A stretch of DNA of 64,000 bases from Sulfitobacter sp. M39 (GTDB lineage: Bacteria > Pseudomonadota > Alphaproteobacteria > Rhodobacterales > Rhodobacteraceae): assembly GCF_021735935.1 (NCBI RefSeq), contig NZ_WMDZ01000001.1, forward strand, positions 310,001-374,000, read 5' to 3'. Positions 18,762 through 28,289 of this stretch are shown in pieces. Made by a program: the position numbers and the translations under genes. The notes under the pieces are model-generated. The model made no database searches and was not told the DNA's origin. It saw only the letters and a list, made by a program, of their open reading frames with translations. Position 1 is the stretch's first letter; each line of letters opens with the position of its first letter.

Positions 18762-20800
18762 CATCGACCATCATCTTCGACCCGCTGATCCCGCTACCGA
18801 TGTTATGGAGCGTTGCCGCACTGGCGCTGGCGGCCGTTGCCTTGGCGGTGCTGCGCGGCTTGCAAGGCTGGGCGCTGCGGGGGGCGGCGATGCTCGTCGT
18901 TCTGGCGGCGCTTTCTGGCCCCTCTGTTCAACAGGAAGACCGCGCGCCGCTGACCGATATCGTCGTGATGCTGGAAGACGAAAGCGCCAGCCAATCCCTT
19001 GCAGACCGGCCCGCACAAACCGACACCGCCGCAGAGACGCTGGCGGCACAGATCACCGCGCGCGAGAACACGGAACTGCGCCGCGTGACCGTGCCCGATG
19101 GGGAGGGCGATAGCGGCACGCAGCTGATGACCGCCCTGTCAGAGGTGCTTGCCGAAGAGCCGCGCGCCCGTATCGCAGGCATCCTTGCGCTCAGCGACGG
19201 GCGCATTCACGACGCCGACCTGCCGGTCAATCTACCCGCACCCATGCATCTGTTGATGACCGGAAAGCAAAGCGATTGGGATCGCCGCCTGTCCGTCCGC
19301 AACGCGCCTGCCTTTGCCATCATCGGCGAACCCGTGACCCTGACCCTGCGCATCGACGACCTTGGGGCCGCTCCGCAAAAAGACGCGCTGGCCCCGCTTG
19401 AAATTTCGGTCGATGGGGAGCCGGCGCAGACCTTCCGCGTGCCCGTGGGGCAAGATCTGGAACTTCCCGTCACGCTGCCCCACGGCGGGCGCAATGTGAT
19501 CCGGTTCTCGCTGCCCGAGGCCGAAGGAGAGCTGACTGACCGCAACAATGCCGCGCTGATCCAGATCAACGGGGTGCGCGACCGCCTGCGGGTGCTTCTC
19601 GTCAGCGGGGAGCCGCATCAGGGCGGGCGTACGTGGCGCAATTTGCTGAAATCCGACAGCTCTGTTGATCTGGTGCATTTCACGATCCTGCGCCCGCCGG
19701 AAAAACAGGATGGCGTGCCGGTGGACGAACTTTCGCTGATCGCCTTTCCCACCCGCGAGTTGTTCATGGAAAAGATCGAGGATTTCGATCTGATCATCTT
19801 TGACCGCTACAAACGCCGCGGCATCCTGCCGTCGCTTTATCTTGAGAACGTCGCGAATTATGTGCGCGGCGGAGGGGCCGTGCTGGTCGCTGCCGGGGCG
19901 GATTTTGCGAGCGCCGACAGCATCTACCGTTCCCCCCTCGGAGAGGTCTTGCCCGCCACGCCGACCGCGCGGGTGATCGAACAACCCTACCGCCCGCTGG
20001 TGTCTGAGCTGGGGCACCGCCATCCGGTGACCAGCGGCCTGCCCGAACAGGAAACATGGGGACGTTGGCTGCGGCAGATCGACGTGGCCGATCCCTTGGG
20101 CCATGTGGTGATGACCGGCGAAGATGACCGGCCGCTGCTGATCCTGAACCGTGTCGAAGAAGGGCGCGTTGCGCTCATGGCGTCTGATCATGCGTGGCTG
20201 TGGAACCGCGGCTATGAAGGGGGCGGCCCGCAGCTAGAGCTGTTGCGGCGGCTGGCCCACTGGATGATGAAAGAACCCGAGCTTGAGGAAGAGGCCCTGA
20301 CCGCCACAGCCGAAGGCCAGACCATGCGCATCACCCGTCGCACGCTGGGGGACGACATCCCGCCTGTCACCCTGACCAACCCCGATGGCAGCACGGCAGA
20401 GATCACGCTTTCGCCGGCCATGCCGGGTGTCTTCGAGGGGGTTTACGAAGGCCCCGAGATTGGTCTTTACCGGCTGGAAAATGGCGACCAAAGCGCGGTG
20501 ATCGGCTTGGGCCCCGCCGCCCCGCGGGAGTTTGTGGAAACCATTGCCAGCGACGACGCCCTCGCCCCCGTACTTGCGCCCCTGCGCGGTGGTGTCGCGC
20601 GGATCGAAGACGGCCTGCCCCGCATCCGCGACATACGTGTCGGGCGCCCCGCGGCCGGACGGGGGTGGATCGGTCTGACCCCTCGTAACGCTTATGAAAC
20701 ACGGGACGTGCGACAGATGCCGATCCTGCCCGCGTGGCTCGTCCTGTTGCTGGGCAGCGCCCTGATCCTTGCCGCATGGCTGCGCGAAGGACGGCGTTAA
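18758..20800 (+). CDS. Membrane protein with glutamine-amidotransferase-like domain
   Basis: The 680-residue product has two N-terminal membrane helices (about 12-52), a large periplasmic region and a C-terminal helix (PAWLVLLLGSALILAAWL). The middle part, from RVLLVSGEPHQGGRTWRNLL to VRGGGAVLVAAGADF, resembles a class I glutamine amidotransferase-like fold, but I do not see a Cys-His-Glu triad. It is the last gene of the moxR operon and overlaps the DUF4159 gene by 4 bases. It is probably a scaffold in the same envelope complex; the function is not known. Confidence 0.8.
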   Translation: MTSTIIFDPLIPLPMLWSVAALALAAVALAVLRGLQGWALRGAAMLVVLAALSGPSVQQEDRAPLTDIVVMLEDESASQSLADRPAQTDTAAETLAAQITARENTELRRVTVPDGEGDSGTQLMTALSEVLAEEPRARIAGILALSDGRIHDADLPVNLPAPMHLLMTGKQSDWDRRLSVRNAPAFAIIGEPVTLTLRIDDLGAAPQKDALAPLEISVDGEPAQTFRVPVGQDLELPVTLPHGGRNVIRFSLPEAEGELTDRNNAALIQINGVRDRLRVLLVSGEPHQGGRTWRNLLKSDSSVDLVHFTILRPPEKQDGVPVDELSLIAFPTRELFMEKIEDFDLIIFDRYKRRGILPSLYLENVANYVRGGGAVLVAAGADFASADSIYRSPLGEVLPATPTARVIEQPYRPLVSELGHRHPVTSGLPEQETWGRWLRQIDVADPLGHVVMTGEDDRPLLILNRVEEGRVALMASDHAWLWNRGYEGGGPQLELLRRLAHWMMKEPELEEEALTATAEGQTMRITRRTLGDDIPPVTLTNPDGSTAEITLSPAMPGVFEGVYEGPEIGLYRLENGDQSAVIGLGPAAPREFVETIASDDALAPVLAPLRGGVARIEDGLPRIRDIRVGRPAAGRGWIGLTPRNAYETRDVRQMPILPAWLVLLLGSALILAAWLREGRR

Positions 20801-20903
20801 CCTTAAAAACAACTCCACCGCCCGATAAATCACGCAACGCTTAAGCAGTTGTTCACCCCAAGCCCCCCATGATCCCCCCGATAGGAGGGATTCGGAGCTT
20901 TGG

Positions 20904-23045
20904 ATGAAACCGGCTGACCAGCTTGCCCATGAACAACGCCGCCGCGCAGAGGTGGAAGCGCTGCTTGAACAAACCCAGGCAGAGCTTTGTGCCGCTTACC
21001 GTAAGCTGGATGACCACGCGCAAAATGTCTCTGTCGAGATTTCTGAAACACGGGCGGAGGTTGAAAACATCCGCGGCGAAAACAAACGGGTGATGTCCGA
21101 TCTATGTGCCGCGCGCGAACAGATCGAACTGACCCAACGCCGGCTGTGGCATTCGGTCGAAACCATCCACGACGGCTTTGCCTTTTTCAACAAAGACAAT
21201 GAAATGATCATGGCCAATCGGTCTTATCTGGCCGTGTTCGACGGTATTGATGCCATCCGTCCGGGTGTCAGCTATTCCACCATCGTTCGCGTGCTCACCG
21301 ATGAAGGGATCGTAAACATCGGGCGCCGCACGCCAGAGGAATGGCGCGCCAAGATGCTTCTGCGATCGCAGCAAAAGGCCCCGGCACCCATCATCATAAA
21401 GCTCTGGAATGGCGCATATATCAAGATTGTCGATCAAAGGGGAAAAGGCGGTGATATCGTATCACTCGCTCGCGACATTACCGAAACCGTGGAATATCAA
21501 CGCAAGCTCGTCGATGCCCGCGCCACGGCCGAGGCAGCCAACAGCGCGAAATCCCTTTTCCTTGCCAAGATGAGCCACGAAATCCGCACACCGATGAACG
21601 GGATCGTAGGCATGACGGAGGTGCTTGGCGATACCGCACTGACCCAAGACCAACGCCTATATGTTGACACCATAAAGACCTCTGGCGAAGCGTTGCTGGT
21701 CATCATCAACGACGTGCTGGATTTCTCGCGCATCGAGGCAAACCGGCTAAGCATCCACCCCGCCCCGTTTGATCTGGAACGAGTCTTCCAAGAGGTACTG
21801 CTGCTCTTGCAGCCCCTTGCCGTGCAAAAGGGGCTGGACCTCGCGCTGGATTACGACCTGTTTCTGCCGCGCAAACTGGTCGGGGATGCAGGGCGCATCA
21901 GGCAAGTGCTCACCAATCTGGTGGGAAATGCCGTTAAGTTTACGCAAAGCGGGCATATTCTGATCCGCGCCACGGGGCTTCCCGACGCGGGCTCTGGCAA
22001 CGTGCTGATCAAAATTTCTATCGAGGATACGGGCATCGGCATCGCGTCGGACATGATTGAACATATCATGGGGGAATTTACCCAAGCCAGCAGTGACCCC
22101 AGCCCCGATGCAGAAGGGACGGGGCTGGGGCTCGCCATCTGCCAACGTCTGGTACAACTGATGGGGGGCGAGATTTGGGTCACGTCAGAGCATGGGGTTG
22201 GGTCGTGTTTCGGCTTCGAACTGCCCCTGAAGACGCAGGAAGACAGTGCCGCGCCGCCGCTTAAGCCACCCCCATTCCTGCGCCATGTCCTTATTGTCGA
22301 AAGGGAAACGATCTGCCGATCGATCTTGCAGCGCAATCTGGAACATATCGGTGTGCGCGTGACTTCCTGTGGCACCGGTGCAGCCGGGCTGGCCGCGCTG
22401 GACGGCAGTATTGATCTGCTGCTTGTCGACGACACGCTGCCCGATATGGACGGGATCGAATTTGCCCGCGCGGTGTATGGGTCGCACCCCGCGATCGAAG
22501 CGATCCTGTACAGCCTGACGCCCGACAAAATTCGCGATAGTATGGAAGATACGAGCGTGCGCCGGATCATGAAGAACCCGATTAGTGTCACCGAGCTGCT
22601 GGCCGAGGTGTCAACGATGCAGCCGGTGCCTGTTGCGACCCGCCCGATGCGGGTCTTGGCGGCCGAGGACAATAAGACCAATCGTCTGGTGCTGCAAAAG
22701 ATGCTGCAACCGCTGAACATCGACCTGCAACTTGCCACCAACGGGCAAGAGGCAGTTGCGCTGTTTGTAACCTTCCGGCCCGATCTGGTGTTCATGGACA
22801 TTTCTATGCCCAAGATGAACGGCAAAGACGCCGCCGCCGCCATTCGTGCGCTGGAAGGCGAGGCAAGCAGCTGCCCGATTGTCGCGCTGACAGCGCATGC
22901 CATTCAGGACGAAAAGGAAAGAATACTCGCAGCCGGGCTGGATCATTTCCTCACCAAACCCTTGCGCAAGGCGGAGCTTGTGGCGCTCCTTAACCGCTAC
23001 TGCCCCAACGCGGCTTTCCCGCTGGAGGGTCAGCTGGTGGGATAG
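20904..23045 (+). CDS. Hybrid sensor histidine kinase with two receiver domains
   Basis: A 713-residue cytoplasmic kinase. It begins with a coiled coil (1-80), then a PAS-like sensor region (about 82-195), HisKA with His225 in KMSHEIRTPMNG, and HATPase_c (VGNAVKFTQ, EDTGIGI, GTGLGLAI). Two receiver domains follow. The second is canonical (LAAEDNKTNR, FMDISMPKMNG, ALTAHA, LTKPL). The first keeps a phosphorylatable Asp in LLVDDTLPDMDG but has VERE in place of the usual acidic pair. No membrane helix or partner response regulator is nearby. The ribosome-binding site is CGGAG six bases before ATG 20904. Confidence 0.93.
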   Translation: MKPADQLAHEQRRRAEVEALLEQTQAELCAAYRKLDDHAQNVSVEISETRAEVENIRGENKRVMSDLCAAREQIELTQRRLWHSVETIHDGFAFFNKDNEMIMANRSYLAVFDGIDAIRPGVSYSTIVRVLTDEGIVNIGRRTPEEWRAKMLLRSQQKAPAPIIIKLWNGAYIKIVDQRGKGGDIVSLARDITETVEYQRKLVDARATAEAANSAKSLFLAKMSHEIRTPMNGIVGMTEVLGDTALTQDQRLYVDTIKTSGEALLVIINDVLDFSRIEANRLSIHPAPFDLERVFQEVLLLLQPLAVQKGLDLALDYDLFLPRKLVGDAGRIRQVLTNLVGNAVKFTQSGHILIRATGLPDAGSGNVLIKISIEDTGIGIASDMIEHIMGEFTQASSDPSPDAEGTGLGLAICQRLVQLMGGEIWVTSEHGVGSCFGFELPLKTQEDSAAPPLKPPPFLRHVLIVERETICRSILQRNLEHIGVRVTSCGTGAAGLAALDGSIDLLLVDDTLPDMDGIEFARAVYGSHPAIEAILYSLTPDKIRDSMEDTSVRRIMKNPISVTELLAEVSTMQPVPVATRPMRVLAAEDNKTNRLVLQKMLQPLNIDLQLATNGQEAVALFVTFRPDLVFMDISMPKMNGKDAAAAIRALEGEASSCPIVALTAHAIQDEKERILAAGLDHFLTKPLRKAELVALLNRYCPNAAFPLEGQLVG

Positions 23046-23809
23046 GGCCGCACAAATACAGGTTTTTCCGGCGTCGACAGCTCTTTCTGCCATGCGTACC
23101 CGCCGATATCGAAATCCTTGATCGCCTCGGCGTCGGTAAGGCGGTTCTGCACCACGAAACGCGCCATCGCGCCGCGGGCTTTCTTGGCGTAAAAGCTTAC
23201 AATCTTGGGCCCTTTGCCGTCCGATTTATCTTCCATGAACTGTGGTGTCACAACCGTCGGCACCAACGCCTTAAGGTCAACCGCGCCGAAATATTCCTGA
23301 CTGGCACAATTCACCAACACCTTGCTGTTGGTCTGTTCCGCCTGTTCGTTCAACGCTTCGGACAGACACGCGCCCCAATAGTCGTACAGCGATTTGCCCC
23401 GCGGCGTTTTCAATCGGCTGCCCATCTCAAGCCGGTAGGCCTGAATGGCATCCAAGGGTCGCAGCACACCATAAAGCCCCGACAGAATGCGCAGGTGATC
23501 TTGGGCATAGTCCAGTTCATCAGGGTCCAGGCTGGTCGCTTCCAACCCCTGATAGGTATCGCCAGCAAAGGCAAAGGCAGCGGGGCGCACAACATCGGGG
23601 GACGGATTTTCCTCGAACGCGGCGAAACGGTCGCGGTTCAGCTTGGCCAGTTTCTCGCTCAGGTGCATCAATGATTGCAGATCACCAATGCTGAGCTCGC
23701 GGGCCACCTTGACCAAGGCGACCGCATCTTCCTGCAGGTCGGGCGTCGTCATATCGACGTCGCGCGGGGTCCAGTCCATTTTCTTAGCGGGAGAGATAAC
23801 GGTCAGCAT
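23030..23809 (-). CDS. yaaA: Peroxide stress protein YaaA (DUF328)
   Basis: The 259-residue protein starts with MLTVISPAKKMDW, the hallmark N-terminus of YaaA, and keeps SGLYGVLRPLDAIQAYRLEMG and FYAKKARGAMARF. The family lowers free iron during peroxide stress in E. coli. The start is ATG 23809, preceded by AAGGAAA; the open frame further upstream lies in recQ. The last 16 bases overlap the 3' end of the histidine kinase gene on the other strand. Confidence 0.92.
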   Translation of the reverse strand: MLTVISPAKKMDWTPRDVDMTTPDLQEDAVALVKVARELSIGDLQSLMHLSEKLAKLNRDRFAAFEENPSPDVVRPAAFAFAGDTYQGLEATSLDPDELDYAQDHLRILSGLYGVLRPLDAIQAYRLEMGSRLKTPRGKSLYDYWGACLSEALNEQAEQTNSKVLVNCASQEYFGAVDLKALVPTVVTPQFMEDKSDGKGPKIVSFYAKKARGAMARFVVQNRLTDAEAIKDFDIGGYAWQKELSTPEKPVFVRPYPTS

Positions 23810-23840
23810 GGATTTTCCTTTTTTTTGGTCGCAGCAAGAG

Positions 23841-25886
23841 CTAGCCCGCTTGTTGCAAAACGTCCAGAAATGCGGGGCCAAACCTTTCGGTGCGTTTCTC
23901 GCCCAAAATGCGTTCGATGGCATCAAGGTTCGGCGCGTGCAGCTGCGCCACTTTTGCCAGCAGCGAGGTCGAGCAGCTCAACGGCTTTTCGCCGCCATCC
24001 GCCCCACGAGACAAAGTGGTTTGCACTTCGCGCAATTGATCGAACACCGATCCTGCCGCGCGCCCCGCCAGCTTGCGCCGCGTCGGGTGCATCTCGGCGG
24101 CGGCCCCGTTGATCACCTCTAGAAACGCATCGCCAAAGTTCTCGAGCTTTTTGGCCCCCACCCCGCCGATACGGGCCATGGCGTCCAGTGTATCCGGGCG
24201 TTTCTCGGCCATCTCGATCAGGGTGCGGTCGTTAAAGATGATATAGGCGGGCACTTTGGCGGCTTCTGCCAGCCCGCGTCGCTTCGCCTTGAGCGCAGAG
24301 AGCAGCGGCGCATCCTCGTCGCTGACCATCGCCTTGACCGCAGGACGGCGCTGCGATGCGGCGGCGCGGATACTGTCCCGGCGCAGAGAGATCGACGCCT
24401 CACCGCGCAGGATTGGCAATGCGGCATCGGTCATGCGCAGCGCACCGTGACGCGCGGCATCGGGGCGCACCAGATCGTGCCCCATCATTTGCCGGAACAC
24501 CGCCTGCCATTCGCGTTTGTCATATTCCTTGCCCACGCCATAGGTCGGTAAATCGCTGTGCCCGCGTTCACGGATTTTATCGGTTTCATTGCCCAGTAGG
24601 ATGTCGATCAGATGGCCTGCGCCAAACCATTCCTCGGTGCGCAGCATCGCCGACAGCGCCTTGCGCACGGCGGTGGTCCCGTCAAACACATCGACAGGCG
24701 TATCACAAAGGTCGCAATTGCCACAGGTGACATCGGTTTCGTCAAAGTATTTCAACAGGTTCGCACGGCGACACGCCAACGCTTCGGCCAGCCCCAGCAG
24801 CGCGTTCAGCCGTGCATGATCAGCGGCGCGCCGTTCGGGCGGGGCGAGCCCTTCGTCGATCTGGCTGCGGCGCAAACGGATATCATCAGGGCCGAACAAA
24901 GTCAGCGTCTCGGCCGGAGCACCATCGCGACCCGCCCGCCCGATTTCCTGGTAGTAGGCCTCGATGGATTTGGGCAAATCGGCGTGGGCCACCCAGCGGA
25001 TATCCGGCTTGTCGATGCCCATCCCAAAAGCCACTGTGGCCACCACAATCAGCCCGTCTTCCTGCTGAAAACGGCGTTCGGCGGTGCGGCGGTCGTCCGC
25101 CTCCATCCCACCATGATAATGCAATGCCAGGTGTCCGTCGTCGCGCAACGCTTTGGCCAGCCCTTCGGTCTTGGCCCGCGTTCCGCAATAGACGATGCCC
25201 GACTGCCCCCTACGCCCTGACGCAAAGTTCAGTATCTGCGCGCGCGGCCCGTTTTTGGCCGCAAAGGCCAGATGGATGTTGGGCCGGTCGAACCCGCGCA
25301 GGAAGGCGCGCGGGGGGACACCGTCGAATAGTTTCTGAACGATCTCAGCTTGGGTTTCCGTGTCCGCCGTTGCGGTGAACGCGGCCAGCGGAACGTCAAG
25401 CGTGCGGCGCAATTCGCCGATGCGCAGGTAATCCGGGCGGAAATCATGGCCCCACTGGCTGACGCAATGCGCCTCGTCCACGGCGATCAGCGATACGCCA
25501 ACCCGTTTGAGCATGCCCGTAACGGACCCGGCAGCGAGCCGTTCAGGAGCCATATAGAGCAGCTTGAGCGTCCCAGCCTCAAGCCCTTCCCACACGGCAT
25601 CGGTTTCCTCGGGCGTATTGCCAGAGGTCAGCGCCCCCGCCCCGACGCCAAGCTCTTGCAGCGCGCGGACCTGATCGCGCATCAGGGCAATCAGCGGCGA
25701 TATCACCACCGTCACCCCATCACGCAAAAGCGCAGGCATCTGGAAACAAAGAGATTTACCACCACCCGTGGGCATGATGGCCAATGTGTTTTCGCCGGCG
25801 GTAACGGCCTCTACGATCTCTTGCTGGCCGGGGCGGAACCCGTCAAATCCAAAGACATCACGAAGTAGCGTGGCAGCGCCTGACAT
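23841..25886 (-). CDS. recQ: ATP-dependent DNA helicase RecQ
   Basis: The 681-residue helicase contains Walker A MPTGGGKS (about 38-45), the DEAH box in VDEAHCVSQWGHDFRPDY, the arginine-rich motif VI (QEIGRAGRDG), the RQC zinc cluster (RRANLLKYFDE ... CGNCDLC) and a C-terminal HRDC domain (about 520-600, ending GGVGAKKLENFG). It acts in recombination and replication fork repair. I chose ATG 25886; a TTG four codons upstream (25898) is the alternative. It lies 31 bases before yaaA on the same strand. Confidence 0.97.
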   Translation of the reverse strand: MSGAATLLRDVFGFDGFRPGQQEIVEAVTAGENTLAIMPTGGGKSLCFQMPALLRDGVTVVISPLIALMRDQVRALQELGVGAGALTSGNTPEETDAVWEGLEAGTLKLLYMAPERLAAGSVTGMLKRVGVSLIAVDEAHCVSQWGHDFRPDYLRIGELRRTLDVPLAAFTATADTETQAEIVQKLFDGVPPRAFLRGFDRPNIHLAFAAKNGPRAQILNFASGRRGQSGIVYCGTRAKTEGLAKALRDDGHLALHYHGGMEADDRRTAERRFQQEDGLIVVATVAFGMGIDKPDIRWVAHADLPKSIEAYYQEIGRAGRDGAPAETLTLFGPDDIRLRRSQIDEGLAPPERRAADHARLNALLGLAEALACRRANLLKYFDETDVTCGNCDLCDTPVDVFDGTTAVRKALSAMLRTEEWFGAGHLIDILLGNETDKIRERGHSDLPTYGVGKEYDKREWQAVFRQMMGHDLVRPDAARHGALRMTDAALPILRGEASISLRRDSIRAAASQRRPAVKAMVSDEDAPLLSALKAKRRGLAEAAKVPAYIIFNDRTLIEMAEKRPDTLDAMARIGGVGAKKLENFGDAFLEVINGAAAEMHPTRRKLAGRAAGSVFDQLREVQTTLSRGADGGEKPLSCSTSLLAKVAQLHAPNLDAIERILGEKRTERFGPAFLDVLQQAG

Positions 25887-25997
25887 GGAAAAACCCAACT
25901 GTATCTAACCTGCAGTTTGCAGAATCTCATAGTCGCGTGCGGGGAACAATCCCTGCCCGTGCGTCCGGCGGGGTCTTTGCCCCCAGCAGCCGCCCGA

Positions 25998-26285
25998 TCA
26001 GTAGAACAGCGCGGCGTTGTTGATCAGCAGGATACGCAGAACGGCAACGGCGATCAGAACGACCAGCGGTGCCAGATCAAGCCCGCCCATTTGCGGCAGA
26101 AAGCTGCGGACCCGCCCGTAAACAGGCTCCAACAGGCGATTCAGCCCATCCCAAACTTGCGCCACCAAAGGTTGACGAAGATTTAAAACCTGAAAATTGA
26201 TCAGCCAGCTCATGATGACATGCGCGATGATGATGAACCAAACGATGTTCAGCAGAAGCATCAGGATCTGAAACAGGGATGTCAT
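25998..26285 (-). CDS. YggT family membrane protein
   Basis: The 95-residue protein has two hydrophobic helices around the conserved LLEPVYGRVRSFLPQMGGLDLAPLVVL motif of YggT (a single family unit here). The function is not settled; the family has been linked to osmotic tolerance and division-related membrane processes. The start is ATG 26285, nine bases after AAAGG. It lies between recQ and the BLUF gene, all on the minus strand. Confidence 0.9.
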   Translation of the reverse strand: MTSLFQILMLLLNIVWFIIIAHVIMSWLINFQVLNLRQPLVAQVWDGLNRLLEPVYGRVRSFLPQMGGLDLAPLVVLIAVAVLRILLINNAALFY

Positions 26286-26329
26286 AAGCGGGCCTTTCGT
26301 TGCACAGCGCGAAAGTAGGTGCGCTGGCA

Positions 26330-26369
26330 TCAAAGAACAAGAGCGGCAGCGCCTTGGCACCGCCGCTCT
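26330..26369 (-). terminator. Terminator after the BLUF gene
   Basis: On the minus strand AGAGCGGC pairs with GCCGCTCT around an internally structured loop and is followed by TGTTCTTTG. It lies 19 bases beyond the BLUF stop and separates it from yggT. Confidence 0.65.
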
Positions 26370-26387
26370 GGACAAAATCGCATCACA

Positions 26388-26720
26388 TTACGCTTGCATT
26401 GCGTTGATCACGACAGAAAAATCCAGACTATCGACCTGAAGCATGGACCAATCGGCGAAATGCCGTGTGTCGATCGGCTTTTCGTCGAGGATTTTGAAAC
26501 CGCTGTGACGACTGTCTTTCTGGATGTTTTCGATCAACTTGCGGATGGTGGCTTCTTCGCCCTCAAGCACCTGACAGAAGTTGCGCCCGTTGTAGGCCAA
26601 GGCACCGGTGACGCTGTGTTTTTCATTCTCGCGCACAGCGACGGTAAATATGTCGGCAACATCCGTCTTAGAGACCGAAGGAACTGCGGTGCTGAAGTAC
26701 AAAAGCCGGATCATCGACAT
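26388..26720 (-). CDS. Single-domain BLUF blue-light photoreceptor
   Basis: The 110-residue product is one BLUF domain that should bind FAD. Taking ATG 26720 as the start, the key residues fall at Tyr8 (LLYFS), Asn32 (RENEK), Gln50 (FCQVLEG), Trp91 and Met93 (FADWSM). As I remember it, this is the numbering of cyanobacterial PixD/Slr1694. The site GAGG six bases upstream supports this start over longer forms (26819, 26885). There is no output domain, so it must act through a protein partner. The neighbours (yggT and a divergent transporter) do not name that partner. Confidence 0.93.
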   Translation of the reverse strand: MSMIRLLYFSTAVPSVSKTDVADIFTVAVRENEKHSVTGALAYNGRNFCQVLEGEEATIRKLIENIQKDSRHSGFKILDEKPIDTRHFADWSMLQVDSLDFSVVINAMQA

Positions 26721-26915
26721 ACGGAGCCTCGTAAAATTATCCAAAACATTCTTAACGTTGGCACCCTGTGTAGGCAAAGAGGATTTGAAAAGCGACCCTT
26801 TTGAGACGTCATATGACATACTGATGGGCAATTCACGCTGGCGTTGCGAATAACACCGCTCTTGCGCCGCGTATGGCTGCTGCACTACCGTCCATCAAAA
26901 CAGGAGAAAGCAGTC

Positions 26916-28289
26916 ATGCCAGCCACGTCAGCGCGCAAGAAAATCTGGGGCTGGTATTTCTTTGACTGGGCCAGCCAACCCTATAACACGCTTCTTCTGA
27001 CGTTTATTTTCGGCCCCTATTTCGCGCAAACAGCAACGGCAAATCTGGTAGATAGCGGCATGGCGCTGGATGCGGCCAAGGCGCAGGCACAGGCCTATTG
27101 GGGCTACGGGCTAACGGTTGCGGGGATCATGATCGCGATACTGGCCCCGACCCTCGGGGCGGTGGCCGATTCATCGGGCAAGCGAATGCCGTGGATCTGG
27201 CTGTTTTCGGGGCTTTATGTGGTGGGATCAGCCGCGCTTTGGTGGACCGCCCCGCAAGATTTCTCGGTCCTGTGGGCGCTCTTCTTCTTTGGCATTGGCC
27301 TGATCGGGATGGAATTCGCGACAATTTTCACCAACTCCTACCTACCCGAGCTGCATCCCGACCCGGGAGAGCGCGGGCGGCTGTCGGGGTCAGGCTGGGC
27401 TTTTGGCTATGTCGGCGGTGTTGTGGCGCTGATCGTGATGAACGCGCTGTTTCAGGCGGGTAGCAACGGGCGCACGATGGCGGGGCTGAGCCCGCTCTTC
27501 GGGCTGGACCCCGCGACCAAAGCCGATACGCGCATCGTCGGGCCGCTGACCGCAATCTGGTACGCGGTCTTTATGATCCCCTTCTTTCTTTATGTGCGCG
27601 ATACGCCGGTGACCGGCGCGGCGCGCTACCGTGTGGGGCAAGGGCTTTCTGATCTGTGGGTCACGCTCAAGAACCTGCCGCGCCACCCGTCGCTGCTGGC
27701 CTACTTGGGGTCATCCATGTTTTACCGCGATGCGCTTAACGGAATGTACACATTCGGCGGGATATACGCGCTTGGCGTATTGAACTGGAGCATTATTGAT
27801 ATTGGCGTGTTCGGGATACTTGCCGCGATTTCAGGCGCGGTGTTCTGCTGGGTGGGCGGGCGTGTGGATCGTGCGATTGGGCCGATGCCTGTGATCGTCA
27901 CATGCTGTCTGATCCTGATTGCAACGGCTGTGCTGATCATCTCGCTGACGCCCAATTCGATCATGGGTATCACGCTGGCCGAAGGATCCTCCGCGCCCGA
28001 CATCGCCTTTTACATCGCTGGCGCGTTGATCGGTGCGGCGGGCGGGGCGCTGCAGGCATCGTCGCGCAATATGCTGACCCGTCAGGGCAACCCCGACCGC
28101 ATGACAGAAGCGTTTGGCCTTTACGCGCTGTCGGGCAAAGCGACCTCGTTTCTGGCCCCTGCGCTGATCGCCATCGCAAGCGACGTATCCGGCAGCCAAC
28201 GGATCGGGATCGCCCCTGTAGTAGGGCTGTTCATCATCGGCCTGGTTCTGTTAGTCTGGGTGAAACCGAACGGAGATTTCGCGAAATGA
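26916..28289 (+). CDS. MFS transporter, UMF1/Atg22 family
   Basis: The 457-residue membrane protein begins MPATSARKKIWGWYFFDWASQPYNTLLLTFIFGPYF, the characteristic UMF1/Atg22-like N-terminus with the DWASQPY motif, and has about 12 hydrophobic helices. These proteins are thought to export amino acids or similar solutes, but the substrate is unknown here. The start is ATG 26916, nine bases after AGGAG; the open frame before it is untranslated. The stop overlaps the mepA start (ATGA). It is divergent from the BLUF gene. Confidence 0.88.
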   Translation: MPATSARKKIWGWYFFDWASQPYNTLLLTFIFGPYFAQTATANLVDSGMALDAAKAQAQAYWGYGLTVAGIMIAILAPTLGAVADSSGKRMPWIWLFSGLYVVGSAALWWTAPQDFSVLWALFFFGIGLIGMEFATIFTNSYLPELHPDPGERGRLSGSGWAFGYVGGVVALIVMNALFQAGSNGRTMAGLSPLFGLDPATKADTRIVGPLTAIWYAVFMIPFFLYVRDTPVTGAARYRVGQGLSDLWVTLKNLPRHPSLLAYLGSSMFYRDALNGMYTFGGIYALGVLNWSIIDIGVFGILAAISGAVFCWVGGRVDRAIGPMPVIVTCCLILIATAVLIISLTPNSIMGITLAEGSSAPDIAFYIAGALIGAAGGALQASSRNMLTRQGNPDRMTEAFGLYALSGKATSFLAPALIAIASDVSGSQRIGIAPVVGLFIIGLVLLVWVKPNGDFAK

